Assembly: GCF_000210295.1 (NCBI RefSeq)
Contig: NC_026739.1
Coordinates: 778,262-842,261, forward strand
Source of the DNA: Trypanosoma brucei gambiense DAL972
Lineage: Eukaryota > Euglenozoa > Kinetoplastea > Trypanosomatida > Trypanosomatidae
Length of the DNA stretch: 64,000 bases
Direction of reading: 5' to 3'
This document shows, piece after piece, positions 22,080 to 34,000 of the stretch. Each line of letters starts with the position of its first letter. Positions within the stretch are counted from its first letter, which is position 1. The notes under the pieces are model-generated. The model was not told where the DNA came from and did not search any database. It worked only from the letters and a program-made list of their open reading frames with translations. The translations under genes and the position numbers were made by a program.

Positions 22080-23414
22080 TACTTATTTATTTATAAGGAA
22101 AAAGTGAAAATAAAAATATAATTATTTATATATATATATAAAGAAGTCCCCACTTTTTTTAAAAAACTCTTTGTTAAGATCAAAAGAAAAAAAAGAAAAA
22201 ATTACTATTTTTATTCTTATTGTTGCTATTTCTTCTTCTGGTTTGTTTGTTTGCTTCCTGTGTCTGATTGTAATTTTTTTAAAAAAAAATTTTCCCTACG
22301 TGACCATTATATTCCCAACATTTGTCACATCTCCTTCTTCGTACCTCTTCATGTTCAAATTGGCGAAATCAATGCGAGAATATAAATAAATAAATAAATA
22401 TATTTATCTATTTTTTTTTCCTTCTTCAACTGTTTCAATAATAATTTTTTTGTATTTATTTCTTTCCTTTTTTTTTGTTACTTTTGCTTCCTCCTTCTTT
22501 TTTTTTTCTTTCCTCCATTATAACTTGTAGTGCCTCCATTTCCTTTTCCTTTTTATTTTTTTTCATTCCCATTTCTTTATCTTTCATCATCATCATCATT
22601 TCTTTTTTCTTCTTCTCACGTTCCGCTGTCATTTTATTTCTTTTTATTTTTATCATTTTCGAGTAAACCTCCGCCCCCCTCATCTCAACCACAGTCCCAT
22701 CATTAATTCTTTATTATTTTTTTTCCTTTTCTCTTTTTTTCTCTTCTCTTTTTTTTTCTTTTCTCCTCCCCACACCAAAAAGGAAAAAAAAACAAAACAA
22801 ACAAAAATAAATAAATAAATAATTTTTTTTTAAAAGAAGATCTCGACGCGATTATCCTCGTGGGGAGTCGTATCATATCGAAAAGGAAAGAAAAAAAAAG
22901 AAGAAATGCGGGAGAGATGAATAAAAGATAAATATATAAAAAGAAAAGATGAGGAGAACACATACAAAAAACATAAACATACAAAAAAAATTAAAAGAAA
23001 TAAAAAGAAATGGATGAAAAGGTTCAGATATGGAAAAGAGGAAAGGAGACACCAAAGCTCAAACATTAGGGGAAACAAAAAAAATTTTAACAAAAAATAA
23101 GAAGAACAGATACAAAAACTAATGAGGGAAATATTAAAAAAAAAACAACAATCAGACAAACGCAAAACATGAAAACAATAGAGGGGGGGAATAATAAAGG
23201 TATAAAAAGAAACAAAAAAAACAAATTTTAAATAAAAACAAAGCAGAAAGAAGAAAAAAAAAGAAAAAAATGAGAAATCAAAAAAAAAAACAGATGCCTC
23301 CTTTGCATTTACTTAAGACCCTTCAGGACAGATGCGTTGAAAAGGGCATCGTATTGCATTTATGTATGTTGTGCGTAAAAATAAATATGGAAATAAATGA
23401 AGAGAAAAGGAATT

Positions 23415-23429
23415 AACGAAAAGTCGTAA
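23415..23429 (-). repeat. Copy 2 of a 15-nt hairpin-forming element
   Basis: An exact second copy of AACGAAAAGTCGTAA, 1.5 kb from the first and in the same orientation. It lies in a less AT-biased patch (about 23300-23500) that stands out from the surrounding homopolymer-rich sequence. Confidence 0.6.
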
Positions 23430-25178
23430 CGCTGTAAATAAGGAGAGAATCCCCCCTCCTTATGCATTCTTCGCTTATTGATGTAATGCTTCAATTCGCT
23501 TCATTCGTTGAATCAAAATTTTTTTTTTTAAAATTGTTTCTTTCTTCCTTTCTTTCTTGCACTGCACTCTCCTTTTCCTTTACTACTTCATATTTTCCCA
23601 TGACATCACATACATGCATAAATGCACACACATGTAAATAAACCAACTTATATTTATATATTCATAACACACGGTACAGTACAGTGTGATGCCCGAAATG
23701 AAAAAAAAAAAATCAAAACCAAAAACAAACCAAAAATAAAAAAAAAGACATTGAAAGAAGGAAACAGAATAAATCAACGAGTGTTACGGATTGGAGGCGA
23801 GAGAAGGCAAAAGTACGTGTGATTAATTATAAAACAAAAGTGCAGGTGAGGAAAAATTAGTGATACCGCTGATGATGATAATGATGAAAATAGTTACAAA
23901 GTGGAAGCTAAAGGTGACGTGATAATAATAATAATAATAAACAACTGAGATATATATTTAAATATAAGTTAGAAATAAAAAAGAAAAAGAAATGCAGCGA
24001 AGCTCACAACGAACAAAAAAAAGAAAAAAAAGCAATGATTCGACCGAAACAATGAGTGAGTGTGAGTAGGAAACAAAAGAAAAAAAAGATATAAAGAAAA
24101 AAAAACAAAAAGGAACCATGAACAAAAACTGCGCGGATAAATAAACAAAAAAACAAAAACAATATCACAAAAGGGTTTGTATGATCGTGGCACTCCGCGG
24201 CAACACCAGCATCATTTATTTTCTCCTTTACGGTACGCGCGCCAGAAAATGGCTTGTCAGACTTTTTTGTTGCGCATATTTTTTTTTTTAAAAAGGAAAA
24301 TTGAAAAAACAAACCTAAAATTAAAACTTTAATATGAGAACAACAACAACAAAAAAAAAAGATGATATCAAAACAAAAATAGGACCCTCATTGCCCATTG
24401 AAAAGTAAACTAAAAGATTTAAAACATAAAAAAAAAACAACAGCTTAAGGTCTGATACTGACAGAAGAAGAACAACAACAAAAAAAAAAGAGAAAAAAGA
24501 AATTAGCATTTCTTTCCTTTCTTCTTCCTCTTCTTAATTTCATTTCATCCACGAAAATAATCGGTTACAAAAAAAAAAAGGAGAAGTAGATGTGGGGAGT
24601 TTTTTTTTTAAACAAAAAAAAAAGAGAAATAAGGGCAATCTGAAAACTTGAAGTCGAGCCTTCGCACCCATAATAGTAATAATAATGATATTAATAATGA
24701 AACTGCGCGGTAACTTTCCCTCACCTCTCTTCCCCATATTTATGTTTTCTTTTTTTTTCCTTTTAATTAGTCATCAGATCCTTTGGTCTTATTATTATTA
24801 TTATTTATATTCCTTCTTTTATTTCTCTTCATTTCATTTTTCTCATTTATTCTTTTGGTTACCTATCTGTTGATCTATTGATTGATTCATTTTGCATCGC
24901 TTTCCTTTTCCTTCTCTCCTTTTCTTTTGTGCTTTTGCATATTTTTTTTATATCTTATTCTCCTTTGCATTTTTTTTTTTGGTAAAGTGCGGAAAGGGAA
25001 CTAAGAGGAATTCCTTTTAAAAATAAAAAATAAATCCCCTTTCCCACCTAAACCTCATATCTCAATTACGTTTCTCCTTCCTTCCTTTCTTATTTCCTTT
25101 TTTGTGTCTTTTTTTTTCATAATTTTCCCCCCGCGCCCCCCCCCATTCAACTTCATTTCGTTCCGTCCATTTTAGATG

Positions 25179-25179
<1 letters not shown>

Positions 25180-25214
<35 letters not shown>
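25180..25214. repeat. (AT)n microsatellite, among the longest in the window
   Basis: A perfect AT run of about 35 bases. It is likely to vary in length between isolates. Confidence 0.95.
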
Positions 25215-25216
<2 letters not shown>

Positions 25217-26560
25217 TTCCCTCCCTCTGCTTTCATTCTCATTTTGCTTTTTCGTCATAAATATATTTGTGTAAACGTTGTCCATTAATATGGGCGTTGC
25301 TATTAGAAAATGGGAACAAACACAAATACAAAATAAGAAAAAAAAAACAAACACGCAACAGAGAGACGGGAGCCAAATAACGAAAATGGAAACAAAAAAA
25401 GGTAATAAAATCAGGATTGTGTTTCAGGAGAAAAAGAAAGTAAGGAGCAAAATTCGTAAAAGCTGCTGCAAGGGAGTAAGAAGCAAAAACAAAAATAAAA
25501 AAAATGAAAATGATGAGAGAAAGTAAAGATGGAAATAAAAAAACAAATGAAAAAGCTATTTGAAAAAAAAAAATTAAAGATGTTACTTTCTTTTACTATT
25601 TCCCTCCCTAGTCCTTTCATTCCGTTGAGTTGGCAAGTCGAGAGAACTTTATTCATCATTTGCTTTTTTTTTATTATTTTCTCCTTTTTTTTTGGAGGGG
25701 GGGGTTTCATTTTAAGTTTTTTTCTTTGTTCCCAACAACTTTTGATATTAGAAGGGAATTCGTGAAGCAAATATGAAGCCAACGAAAGGGAACTCCCCAC
25801 ACGCGCACACGCCCCGGTCAAATCCACTGCTTTTTCTTTTTCTTTTTTCTTTTTCTTTTTTGCTATCTTCAGTTGATTATTATTATTATTACTATTTTTC
25901 CCTTTTTCATTTTTTTTTCGTCTTGGTTTGTAGGAAATTCTCCTTTTCACTGCTTACCACTCACATTTACTTCATCAATTCCTTTTTTTTTTTCCTCCTC
26001 AACTTTTTTCCTTCCTTTATTTTACGTCCTCCTCCTCCTTTCCCTTCCCTTTTTCCTTCTGTTCCCCTTAGATTCAAATAGAAAAACAAAAATAAAAATA
26101 AACTTAACGAACAACAACAAAAAAAACAAAAAAGAGGAAAGTTTCCTCCATTCATGCGGTATAACACCACAATCACAATCAGAATCACCACACGTACAGA
26201 TACAAATACGCGCAAATCCAAATACACAAAAAAAAAACACAACGCACAATTTCCCTACTTTTCTTACTTCTTTTTTTTTTATTCTTCAATTAAATCATAC
26301 CTTTTCCTTTTCCCTCCTTATTTTCCCACTTTTTCTTTTTTCCTCACCCACTCAACCATTTTTTTTTCTCTTTTTTTAAAAAATATTTTCATTCCTTCTT
26401 CATTCTTTTCCTCCTTTCGTTTCTTTCTTTCTTTTTATTTTTTTTTTTAAATTATCTTTCCTTCCTACTAATTTCCGATGCAGTTTTTTTTTTCCTTCTT
26501 TTTTTCTTTTTTTCTTTTTTTTTTCTATTTTTGTTTTTGTTTTTCCCCTTTCCAAATGTC

Positions 26561-26869
26561 TCAATCCTCCAACCTTACGCTGTAAAAACTGTACGGATCA
26601 TGGCGGAAGCGTGAGGCATAAGCGGGTGGGAGAACCATTTCATTTTGCACAGCAGCGCTGTATGGAGGTGGTGGCGGAAGGTCGGGTTTCTCACCATGTG
26701 AAAAGGCGCAACGGGACCCAAACGAGCAATGCGCACCGAACCGATAATTACGGCACGGTTGCGTGCGGAATTTGCTGGCGTCAACACCCCTGCGTCCATT
26801 ACGTGAGCCACTGAAGCTGAGGCTGTTTTCTGACCGCACGTCGGAAAGAGTGGGTGTTGAAATGTGCAT
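26561..26869 (-). CDS. ZFP1: Small CCCH zinc-finger protein ZFP1
   Basis: This 102-residue protein carries one CCCH finger, C39-x8-C48-x5-C54-x3-H58, preceded by a basic Gly/Arg stretch (RNGRRG, 23-28). Two PPxY-type motifs follow: PPPY ending at Y70 and PPAY at 81-84. Such motifs bind WW domains. This layout fits T. brucei ZFP1, a member of a small CCCH family (ZFP1-3) involved in differentiation between bloodstream and procyclic forms. Relatives in that family carry a WW domain, which suggests direct partnership. Assignment is from recognition of length and motifs, not a search. The ORF is very short compared with its flanking non-coding DNA (8.3 kb on the 3' side). The start is the first ATG. 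The expected splice acceptor is about 290 bases upstream. Confidence 0.88.
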   Translation of the reverse strand: MHISTPTLSDVRSENSLSFSGSRNGRRGVDASKFRTQPCRNYRFGAHCSFGSRCAFSHGEKPDLPPPPPYSAAVQNEMVLPPAYASRFRHDPYSFYSVRLED

Positions 26870-28002
26870 TGCCGCTCTCCTTTTTTTTTCTCTCTCTCTT
26901 TTTTCTTCTTTTTCTTTTTCTTTTTTTTTTTCCTGTTTTCCTTCCGGGTTATCTCTTCTTGCTTTTTGGTATGTCCTTCGTACCGTATGCTTTTCTAAAG
27001 TTTTCCGTGAAGTATTGTTGTTCTTCCTTCTCTTCGTGAATGCTCCTGCTTAACGGTGTTGTCGCCTCTTTAGCTGTATTCAAGGAGTGAATAACAGATA
27101 GATGGCTGTAATCCCGAGAAAACTTTTTTTTTTATTGGTGTAAGTTTCGCTTAGTGCTAAAAGAAAAAAAAAAGGTCGGTTGAGGTCTGCTGTGGGAATG
27201 GATATCTCCTTCTTATTGCAAAAATAAAGAAAAGAGAAAGAGAAAGAGGAAACGTTTATAAAGAATAACTTCTTCATATGGAAATAATAATAATAATAAT
27301 GGGAAAATAACACAAAAGGATGAGTGTTTAAAAACATAAGATGATAAACACAAGCGGGAATTGTTGCTGCAAAGATTGAGACAGACCTAGCATTAGTAAG
27401 AGGTGAACCATGAGTTGAGTGACATGGAAAACTGACAAACAAATAAAGAAAGAAAAAAACATATTATTTGGCGTTTTTCAGTTACCCATACACCAAAAAA
27501 GCAAAATTTCATTTAGTAGAATGACGGGTATGTGTTTCTTCTTGCTCTTTTTCCTTTTTGGTATTATTAATATTACTATAATAATAATAATAATTACTGT
27601 TATTATTATTATTATATATTTCTTTTCTTCACTCATTTTTTTTTGCCGACAGATGTTGAAAACAAACAAACAAAAGCAAACAAAGGGACAAACAGTTCCT
27701 AACTTCTACTACCCAATATTTTCCTCCTTTCCCTTTCCTATTGCCTCATCCACATAGGCAAACGCACAGCCACACAAACACGAACACAAATAACCAGAAG
27801 TGGGCGAGCAGGCGCGACATCCCGGTAACCACCTTTGACCGACTTCAAAAGTTCTTTTTTTTCTTTCCTCATTTTTTTTGTTTCTGAATGTTCTTTTCTT
27901 CTCTTCTCTTCCTTCCCCCTCCCTCGGCGTATGCTCCGGATTTCTATGCTTTTTTTTTTCCAAATTCCTCCACTCCGCAATTTAACCCTTCTCACAGCAT
28001 AA
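26870..28002 (-). other. Spacer between RME-8 and ZFP1
   Basis: This 1.1-kb AT-rich spacer contains the ZFP1 5' UTR. The sequence next to the ZFP1 ATG (26879-26945) is T/C-rich on the plus strand, so purine-rich in the transcript, and cannot supply a splice pyrimidine tract. The first good tract is near 27175. The remainder is the RME-8 3' UTR. Small open frames here are low-complexity and unconvincing. Confidence 0.6.
27157..27175 (-). promoter_or_regulatory. Putative spliced-leader acceptor for ZFP1
   Basis: On the minus strand a 17-base pyrimidine-dominated tract (27175-27159) runs directly into AG at 27158-27157. This would give ZFP1 a 5' UTR of about 288 bases, long for a trypanosome mRNA. 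A second purine-rich run on the plus strand at 27228-27252 could provide an alternative acceptor. Confidence 0.5.
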
Positions 28003-31000
28003 TTATATCGGTGGTGGCTCGTCATCATTTCCAACGGCACTTGTTGAAGCAAGTGTAATCGAAAGTAACTGTTGCTGATGGTTGTTACGATGCGTATTTT
28101 CCAAATAACCACCCACACGAGGCCCTGAAAGGAAGAGATCGTGGCTTTGCTCTTTATATTTTGCCCAGACAGGACTTGCTGAGAGGATCTCCTCCACGCG
28201 CTGACCATGAATGGGATCCTTCAGATCTGCGATTGCCTTAAGGACTTTAATGATAAGAGCCCGTACAGCCGCCGGAGCCTGATCTCCACACACTTCAGGG
28301 GTGAGTCCATTCTCTAACCATTCGAGTAACCGTTGGACAAGTTGATTTTGAAGGGCGAGGCGTAAAATGTTAACACGAGAGGATGGACGGGAAAAAAGAC
28401 GGCACAACATATCCATGAGAATCGGCAACTGCGATGGGTGGGACCGCTGGTATGCGAGGAGGGATGCGATAAGATCAAAGTTCGCCAAACTCTCTACACA
28501 AACAGGGGAACCACATTCTTCACGTACCAACTTCAGCGCATTCTCTGATACTACGTCTTCCGGCGATTCCATTAGTGTAAACAACTTTTGGGCATATCCA
28601 AGGGAAACTATGTGATCCACCATCGAGCTAGTTGTTCGAAGCAGTGTGAGAGCTGAGTCGGCAACAAGTGTGAGGATTTCGGCATTACGTTCCCCTGCAG
28701 AGCGACCACATTCCTCTGCGAAACGGCCCAACAGGGCTGAAAGAAATTCCTTCGGTTTCCGAACCACCCACCCCGACTGGCTCAAGTACCTCTTCAAGTA
28801 CACACCGCCAACCTGCAACTCATCGATGTTCTCAACCATGATGCTCTCCGGCAAACTCCACGTGGCGCTGGGGGAGCGCTGCAACAATGCAGCAATCTCT
28901 TCCTGATATGTGGTGCAATTATCCACAAAGCGAGCTCGGCGCTCTTTAGTCCACACCAACTCGGGAGTTTCCTGGTAGGTGTCGAGAAGCTGGCAGGCGG
29001 CAACGGGGTTCTCTTTCATGGTATCAAGTATAGCGTAAGGGAGCAATTTTAATATGTGCAGTGTCGCCTTTGGTCCCCACAATTTATTTGTGCTTATTTT
29101 CACGAGAGCCAAACAGGCATCATTCCTACATTCTGGGTTCGTTGTCGTTGCAATAATGCGAAGCAGCAATACATACAAGCCACGATCAAAGGCTTGCTGT
29201 ACAAAAGCGCACTCCGGAAGTGCCACATTGAGGAATGCAAGACAACATCGCTCCACTGCAACACCATCACGAACCATAGCCAACAATACTTCGGTAACAG
29301 CTGTATCAACCCTACACATAGCCTCAAGACAGTTACGATGAAATGTAACCTTCTCCAGAAGCTCAGATGATTTGATTGTGATGGCGGTGTCCTTGTACGA
29401 AAGTAGTTTTAACAAAATAGCTACATATCGCTCCAGAACAGTTGCCACATCGGCGGTTTGATACGCAACTACCAAGTTCTTCGCCGCCTCCACTACCATG
29501 AGCACGCCATCAGAGGAGTTCTTACCAATCTGAGCCTGCAGGTACGCCATTAAAGCACTACAGAAGGCAGCAGGCTCCTCAATAGGGTAGTTGGATTGCT
29601 CATTATATATTCGCACAAACAAATCACCCACAATAAGCTCATCCTTATGGAGTTTGTATATGAAGCGCTCATCGATGTTAAAAGGTAGATCATGAGTAAC
29701 CATGACACCGTTAAAGCACTTCTCAGAGTTTGAACCCACAATCTCCAACAACTGCTCACGTGTCTCGTTGTTCCACAATAGGTATGGCGTTTCGTGATTT
29801 GTGTTTAGCATCTTCAAAATCTCTTCCTCTGCACCCGGAAGTTTTGACATCTTCTGGATTATAAATGGGGTTAGTAATCTCTTAAGCGCCGTGAACACTT
29901 TGGCATTGCTAGGCGTGTTCAAATAATCCTCAGATGGCACAATACCGGCCATAGCATATAGAGCCTGTAGCGCATAAACTGCCGCACGGTTGGCGAAAAG
30001 TTGTGTATGATTTTCCTCCTGCATCTCGATTCCGCTCTGAACCAATGTCGAATCGTAACGGAAAAGGAGAAGTAAGAGATGCCACATCGCACCGTGTTGT
30101 ATAACACGCTCCTGCAAAACGTCGTCCACGCACAACTCACGGCATGTTTGAATGCAGGCGCGCGAAAGTGCCAGCGCCTTATCGTATGCGATGCCTTTGG
30201 CCGCAAAATGGCAGATCGTAGGTTCTAGATGAATGCGGCTACGGGATTCAGGGAACTTAGCAGCGACGGAGAACGTGAGCATGGTGTTACACAGTATCTT
30301 CACTTGCGTAAGGTCGTCGGTCGCAGCTGGTGTGAGTGTCTCGGAGCAACGCTGCATAACTGCTGAAAGTAAAGCTATTCCACCTTCCTCCTGAAGCTCA
30401 TCAGCGTTAAGAGATACATTACGCACGGTGTGATAACACAATTCCATTGCTGGTACCATGAGGACGGTGTCTTTGTGTAGCATGTTGGGGTCCTCATACT
30501 CCATCTTGACAAGTTTTAACAGGAGACTGTAACCAGCGTACTTGTAGCGACTCAGCGTTTCAGCATGACGTTTATACAGAATAGATTGGGTTCGAAGAAG
30601 GAGGTCAATGTTATTTGGATCGGGTTCGCTTGACTCCAGCGTGTCTGACGCGAGAAACTCGTATGCTACCTGAATACGTTCGAATTTATCACGTCCGTCT
30701 GGGTTTTTGTCAGGGTGATACTTTGCCGCGAGCTTAAAGTATGCCTTGCGCACCGTCTGCTGCGTGGCTCCCGTCGCCTCCGTAATACCAAGTTCTGCCA
30801 AACAACCTTCACGACTGAGTCCACTTGGTTTCTTTTCTAGTTCACACTGCCACGCAATGAGAACTTCGCGCAATAGTGAAATAGGATCGGCAATAGGCCA
30901 GTTTGGGTAGCGTAGTTCATCACACAAGTGTCGCAGATAATATTGTGAACAGAAAAGCTCGCGCTTAAGTTGCTCATATACTATGCCCACAATCGGACAA

Positions 31001-34000
31001 TACTGATAAATGGCACGTATATTGCTGAAGAGCCTCGGTGTGAAGTCCGCAATATGACCTGCAATCTTTTCCATAAGATACCTCCGCATATTATTGTTCC
31101 AAATCGCCTCCGGCGTTTCGTACTCGCCCAACCAGATATCAGCAAAGCGCTCTGGGCCATGTGCTGTTAAAAAGCAAACGAGCGCGGGCGGTAGCATGGC
31201 ACTTAGGACACTGCTCCGCACGATATCGTTGTTTCCACTTTGCTGGTGTACGGACTGCTTACAGTGTGAGAGGTGCAACAACCGACAAAGTGGAATTACG
31301 TCGGAACCGGTGTACATCAGAGTAAAGAAGAATACACCAGTAAGGAAGAATTGCGGCATGTGTGGGTTTTCATCCATAAGGCTGTACAATAATGTGTGAA
31401 CACGGCTACAAATCGTGGGCTCGAATGTCAGTAGAAGTTGCACAACGTGGGGAAGAACCTGTGGACCTGACAAGAACCGTTTCACCTGAGGAATGGGATA
31501 CATTACAGCTCCGTTCTCATCTCTCGACGGGTAGTGAGTACAGAGTAACTGTAGAATATCAAGGACAACGCATGATACTTCCGTGAAATTAAGCATTTTG
31601 TTACTACCACTTGCCACGAGACCCCAGCGAAGTTGATGTACGTCTTTAATTGGTAACCATCCCGACAACCCTTGCGCCCATACCTTTGTACTGTTGTTGA
31701 CTGTGCCATCCTTGTACATCTGCTCCAACTTCGCATAAGACACTGGATCCCGCTTTTCTCCATCTTTTATATAGTACCACTCCTTCTCCTGATCGCGAAG
31801 GTCAACAGAGGACTCCCCACCGCACTCAATAGCATTGGTTGAGCAATGGATCTGTGGTCTATCAACATGCAGGTGGGCAATGGGGAGAAGCTCAACGAGA
31901 ATTTTCAGGCCGTCACAACCAAGAAACAACTTGACATTCTGGCGGTTGCGCAACACTTGGAGCATAAATAGCAAAAGTTGATCACGGAACAGTGGACAAA
32001 GGGTCGATTTCAGCAAATTTACCAAGTGTCCTATGTCGTTAAAGTGTCCAATAGCCCCGTAGTAGTGCTCGTAGAGAATAGACATGGCATTCAAACATTC
32101 CAACTGAATTTTTTGATCCTGTGAAAGCAGAAAGCGATGGTACACATCCGTGAAGAAATCCTTTGGCTTCGCAACGACCGGTTTCTTGGAATCAAAAAGC
32201 AACCGTAGGTAATGATCTCCAACCTTCAGTTCGTCTTCAAGACTGGGGTACCGCAACTCAAATTCACGGTAGTTCCACGCAATAACCTTGTCGCGGCGCA
32301 TCTCCATGCCCGCCTTGAGGGCCTGCATTTCAGTTTCCAGCGCCTCTCGTAATTCATTGCGTGTTGTATGGTTCCAAATGAGATCCGGTCGAAGGTGGTC
32401 TTGTTTCAACTGGTAAAACATCATGTTCCAGTTAAGCGTAGGTTTAACGCGCACATTTCGTGGTCGAGTTTGCGCCGGACGAAATGCCGCTTGCGTCGTC
32501 GTATGGCTCCCCGACACACGCGAAAGAACGTCACTTGGGTGAAAGCGCTTTTTAAACCAACCGTTTTTGGATTCCCAGTGGTCGCCAGACATGGCAACAA
32601 CATTTTTTGTGGGTCCCTTTTCCATCTCGTCCTCCGGCGGTTCTTCCCGAGATTGCAGAAAATACAAAAATGCAGGTGGAACTATGCAGCGCAGGAGGTC
32701 CTGCATATCGGAATTCTGATACGCCCAGTAAGCAATAAGTCTGCGCGCCAGGTCACGCACCTCGCGCTTCGTCCCGAAAATTGCTTCATGTAGCTGCTTG
32801 AGTATTCCACCTTCGCTAAGTGATGCCCTCTGCATGGCGGTAAATTGTTCAGGCGTTCCTTCCTCGAGAATAGCGCGTATCAGTTGACCCGCACTGTAAC
32901 TAGTGGTGTCACAACTGTACTGCAACAACGAAAACAATTCACTCCCGGCAACATCAACAAGTTGCTTCATAACAGCATGAAACAACTTAGAATCTGTCGT
33001 ATCACAGAATGGTGGACATAAGGCGTACACAAAGAAGTTGAGCAGCGCCTGAATGATAAGTGAAGCATTATCAGCCGCAGAATAGTCCCTTAGCATTCGT
33101 AAAATGTGGTTCATGAAACCTTCATTACCCAAAATTCGGTTCTTATTTGCCTCCTCATGGGTCACCTCGTAGTGGTCATGATGAGGTACCATCAATACGT
33201 TAATGAAGTCGATCATTGCATGAAAAACAGTGACATTGCTCATTTTTATGGCTTCTTCGCAGGCTGATTCAATACACTTGACAAGGGAAGGAACAATCGC
33301 TGCAGAACTAAATCCTGTGCGCGTCACGCACAGCCGGCGGAGGGCATAAAAATGCTGAGCGAACTCCAAGGGATTTCCGTTTTTAGGGAAATTCTCCAGC
33401 AATAACATTAACGCACTGAAGATCATCTTCTCCCGGTTTTCCGCGAACAACCCATCACTGTTCTCGGAGAAACGTGGCCCACAATGATCCACATTGGCAT
33501 TAAAAAACTGCACAATATCAGTTAGTGAAAGGACGACTCCTCCCCCACTGTTGTTTGGATCAATAATACAATTGAGAAGAGTACTCTCAACCTCTTGTGA
33601 GACCAGTGCGCGTAGCGGTGCAGTCCGTTTGCCGCGGTCCACGGTGGTTGCGACGACATGCATATTATGGTTCTGTGCGGAGCGGCAGCAGTCCACAAGA
33701 TGAGACAAAAGTGCATCTCGCATGGGTGAGGTATACACTTTGCTCATCATCGGCACCGCGAATTGGATAATAAACCGTTGGTCATCCCAGTCGCAACGTA
33801 CAAGCGAGTGAATGCTGGTGAATGAAAATAGACTCACTGTATTATACGTCTCGGGGTCCAGCTCTTGCAGATGATCTCGTGTTGTAACTAGTGCGCGACG
33901 CACCGGTATGTTGTTATGCTTTACACTGAGTTTCATGACCGGAAACTGAGCTGTCGGTATGAGGAGGTTGGCCTCCACACCCAGACGACTCGTTTTGAAT

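Larger units (their letters stand above)
18302..26560 (-). other. 8.3-kb gene-free AT-rich region between ZFP1 and the RRM gene
   Basis: No convincing gene is seen on either strand. The region must hold the RRM gene's 5' UTR and splice acceptor (right of 18302) and the ZFP1 3' UTR (left of 26560). It alternates between A-rich and T-rich blocks on the plus strand. Roughly 19.5-21.3 and 22.9-24.6 kb are A/purine-rich, hence U-rich in the transcript. Roughly 18.4-19.5, 22.4-22.8 and 25.6-26.6 kb are T/C-rich. It contains AT microsatellites, a duplicated 15-nt hairpin-forming sequence, a short tandem repeat and matches to a U-rich consensus. The splice acceptor for the RRM gene is not obvious close to its ATG, so a long 5' UTR is possible. 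Confidence 0.55.

Noticed and set aside
22830..23165. Hydrophobic minus-strand frame of 111 codons that looks like a membrane protein
   Set aside because: Its Phe/Leu/Ser composition is what U-rich sequence gives in this frame. No Met context, splice acceptor or family resemblance supports it.
25411..25950. Minus-strand frame of 179 codons in the ZFP1-RRM spacer
   Set aside because: The translation is dominated by Lys, Asn, Phe and Ser from homopolymers, with no domain, and it starts in a poly-purine run. A plus-strand frame at 25873-26379 has the same character.
11110..26560. Centromere or strand-switch region
   Set aside because: Genes on both sides point the same way, so there is no strand switch. 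No long tandem satellite array is seen, only short microsatellites and A/T runs.
27738..28208. Minus-strand frame of 156 codons overlapping the RME-8 end
   Set aside because: It begins inside RME-8 in another phase and continues into a Lys/Arg/Glu-rich translation of purine runs.
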